DNA from: Nocardia colli
Lineage (GTDB): Bacteria; Actinomycetota; Actinomycetes; Mycobacteriales; Mycobacteriaceae
Assembly: GCF_008704205.1 (NCBI RefSeq)
Contig: NZ_VXLC01000019.1
Location: forward strand, 86,851 to 150,850
DNA: 64,000 nucleotides
Reading direction: 5' to 3'
Shown here: piece by piece, positions 62,288 to 64,000 of the stretch
Layout: the number at the start of each line of letters is the position of its first letter
Position numbering within the stretch: position 1 is the stretch's first letter
Program-made: the position numbers and the translations under genes
The notes under the pieces: generated by a model
What the model was told of the DNA's origin: nothing
Seen by the model: only the letters and a program-made list of their open reading frames with translations
Database searches by the model: none

Positions 62288-64000
62288 GTGAAAAAACCCG
62301 CGGCGGGCACCCCCGCCATACCGGGGGTCCCGCCCGCGGGCCCCGCAGCCGTGGAGCACCCGATAGCTCGGGTGCTCCCGTTGCTGTCTCCGGCCCACCT
62401 GGACCGCGACTTCGATTACCTGGTGCCGCCCGAGCTGGATGCGATCGCGCAGCCCGGCGTGCGGGTGCGCGTCCGGTTCGCGGGTCGTCTGGTCGACGGG
62501 TATCTGCTCGAGCGCCTCACGCACAGTGAGCACAGCGGCAAGCTGGTGAAACTCGAGCGAGTCGTCTCCGCCGAGCAGGTACTGACGCCTGAGATCGTTA
62601 AGCTAGCCACCGCGGTGGCTGCTCGTTACGCCGGAACTCGTGCCGATGTGCTGCGACTGGCTATCCCGCCGCGGCATGCGCGGACGGAGACCGGTGGGGC
62701 GAAGAAGAAGTCCGCCGAAGGCGATGCGGAAGACGAGGACTCGACGGAGGAGACTTCGGCCGCGCCGAGTCCGGCAAAGCGGAAAAAAGGCGCGACCGTT
62801 AACGCTCCACTGCGGGTCGAGCCACCATCTGCGGCCGATTCCGCTGGCGTCGAAGCCGATTCGGCACCGCCCGACTCGGGCCCCGAACCAGCTACAACGG
62901 GCCCTGCTGCGGCACAACATGTCTCAACCACGCCGCACGGCGTAAGTGCGCCGGCAAACCCGGCGAAATCGGCATTCTCGACCGCAGATTCCACTGAATC
63001 CGACACTGACTCAGTCGGACTCGATCCGACAATCGATAGAGAGTCGTCCGTTTCTGGCGGAGCGCTAGCGGCGGATTCCGAAGTGCCACAATCTGACTCG
63101 CCTGCATCATCCGACACAAACAGTGCCGACCAGTCGGGCCGGTCGCCGGACACATTGTATTCGAATGCCGATTCCGTTGGTGGCGACGTCGATTCAGCGA
63201 CGCAGCGACGTGTAGTTGACGAGAGTCTTGCCAAAGACGCTGTATCTGACGCAGCAGATCCCGCTGCGGCGCAGGCCGACTCGGTGAAAGTACCAGGTAG
63301 AGATAGCGCCGACCAGTCGATCCCATTGCCTGACTCGTCGTCTCCGGATATCGATTCCATTGATATCGACACAGATTCGGTGCCGCCTGGTCGTGCAGTC
63401 GATGAGAGTCTCACCACAAACACTGCGGCGGATACTTCGAATCCAGCAGAGGTGCAAGAGAACACATCCGCGTCATCCACCGACTCATCAGGTCGCCCGA
63501 AGCCAGCGCCTTCGACTGCCGAGGCAGATTCGGTCCCCGCCGATCCGGCGGCCGCGGCGAACAGTGCGACACGCGTGGGCGAGGAGCGGCTCCTCGCCGA
63601 GTCTGAGGGAGCACCGGGTCGGTCGGCAGCCGCGGGAGGTGAGACGCCAGGCTCGGAGTCGCCGCCGGACTCGAGTGTGGCAGCGGGTGCAGCCGATAGG
63701 GTGCGCGGCGCGGAAGCGGGCGCGGCGCCTGTCATCGGGTCTCCGGTTGGTGGCGCGGGCTCGTCGGCGTCGGTCTCGCGGTCGGCCGTAAGCCGGGGTC
63801 AGACGGCAGCCGGGGGAGATGGGACGCCAGGCTCGGAGTCGCCGCCGGACTTGAGCGGAGCGGCAGGTGCAGCCGATAGGGCGCGCGGCGCGGGCTCGTC
63901 GGCGTCGGTCTTGCAGTCGGCCGTAAGCCGGGGTCAGGCGGCAGCCGCGGGGGATGGGGCGCAAGCGTCGGAGTCGGCGGCGGGCGGGAGCCGGGCCGGC
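62288..64000 (+). CDS. priA: Primosomal protein PriA, 5' part with a very long low-complexity insertion
   Basis: The frame is open from GTG 62288 to the right edge (571 codons). Residues about 22-134 are the PriA 3'-DNA-binding domain: ARVLPLLSPAHLDRDFDYLV, GVRVRVRFAGRLVDGYLLER, TAVAARYAGTRADVLRLAIP. In most PriA the winged-helix and helicase parts would follow within some tens of residues. Instead, from about residue 137 there are at least 430 residues of disordered Ser/Asp/Ala/Glu/Pro-rich sequence, with imperfect repeats near the end (TPGSESPPDSS and TPGSESPPDLS). A GTG at 62351 is an alternative start. Actinobacterial PriA is usually ATPase-dead; that part is outside the window. Confidence 0.85.
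   Translation, partial: MKKPAAGTPAIPGVPPAGPAAVEHPIARVLPLLSPAHLDRDFDYLVPPELDAIAQPGVRVRVRFAGRLVDGYLLERLTHSEHSGKLVKLERVVSAEQVLTPEIVKLATAVAARYAGTRADVLRLAIPPRHARTETGGAKKKSAEGDAEDEDSTEETSAAPSPAKRKKGATVNAPLRVEPPSAADSAGVEADSAPPDSGPEPATTGPAAAQHVSTTPHGVSAPANPAKSAFSTADSTESDTDSVGLDPTIDRESSVSGGALAADSEVPQSDSPASSDTNSADQSGRSPDTLYSNADSVGGDVDSATQRRVVDESLAKDAVSDAADPAAAQADSVKVPGRDSADQSIPLPDSSSPDIDSIDIDTDSVPPGRAVDESLTTNTAADTSNPAEVQENTSASSTDSSGRPKPAPSTAEADSVPADPAAAANSATRVGEERLLAESEGAPGRSAAAGGETPGSESPPDSSVAAGAADRVRGAEAGAAPVIGSPVGGAGSSASVSRSAVSRGQTAAGGDGTPGSESPPDLSGAAGAADRARGAGSSASVLQSAVSRGQAAAAGDGAQASESAAGGSRAG
62297..62340. terminator. Strong hairpin after metK, inside the priA 5' end
   Basis: CCCGCGGCGGGCACCCCCG pairs with CGGGGGTCCCGCCCGCGGG at 16 of 19 positions around a 6-nt loop. 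AAAAAA immediately precedes it, which would be a T tract for leftward transcripts. It starts 9 nt after the priA GTG, so it may both attenuate metK read-through and hinder priA translation. Confidence 0.55.

Overview
The window is high-GC DNA from an actinobacterium of the order Mycobacteriales, most likely a Nocardia or close relative. The evidence is the gene order (aspS-DUF389, alaS-ruvX-mltG-aroE, aroC-aroK-aroB, pepQ-efp-nusB, pyrR-pyrB-pyrC-carA-carB-pyrF-mihF-gmk-rpoZ-coaBC-metK-priA), the frequent GTG starts, and an actinobacterial integration host factor. The genus is inferred; no rRNA or other marker is present.

Layout. (1) 1-20.2 kb: housekeeping genes (aspS, rarA, alaS, ruvX, mltG, aroE) mixed with membrane and secreted proteins, a PhoD phosphatase, and long gene-free stretches full of degenerate repeats (7.5-8.4, 10.1-11.1, 12.6-13.2 kb). 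(2) 20.2-28.6 kb: a small secreted protein, a repeat field, then the leftward chorismate block aroC-aroK-aroB, a prepilin peptidase, and the rightward pepQ-efp-nusB-YciI block. (3) 28.65-48.7 kb: an accessory segment between nusB and pyrR. From memory these genes lie close together in Corynebacterium. It holds a tight three-gene operon (two-TM protein, cupin-like protein, inositol-phosphatase-family protein), an EF-Tu-domain-2/Clp-N fusion, an ArsB/NhaD-type permease, a 1916-residue TIR/phosphoesterase/NACHT/pentapeptide/WD40 protein, and assorted oxidoreductases, regulators and an AlkB homologue. (4) 48.7-64 kb: the pyrimidine operon starting with pyrR behind a recognisable PyrR-binding loop, then mihF, gmk, rpoZ, coaBC, metK and the 5' part of priA, which carries a very long low-complexity insertion.

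Most striking is the 33.3-39.0 kb STAND protein. It joins an N-terminal TIR domain that keeps its catalytic-position glutamate to a calcineurin-type phosphoesterase domain that has lost its first and last metal motifs, then a NACHT NTPase, pentapeptide repeats and about fifteen WD40 units. It appears to be expressed from a leaderless promoter only 27 bp from a divergent transporter gene. This is a plausible single-gene anti-phage or abortive-infection system with an unusual domain set.

Two families of small dispersed elements are also notable. One is an exactly 74-bp palindromic element in four copies (7.0, 28.66, 28.75, 41.1 kb). The other is a 55-84-bp intercistronic element (22.8, 49.4, 59.5 kb) that in two copies begins on the upstream stop codon and ends on the downstream GTG start codon.
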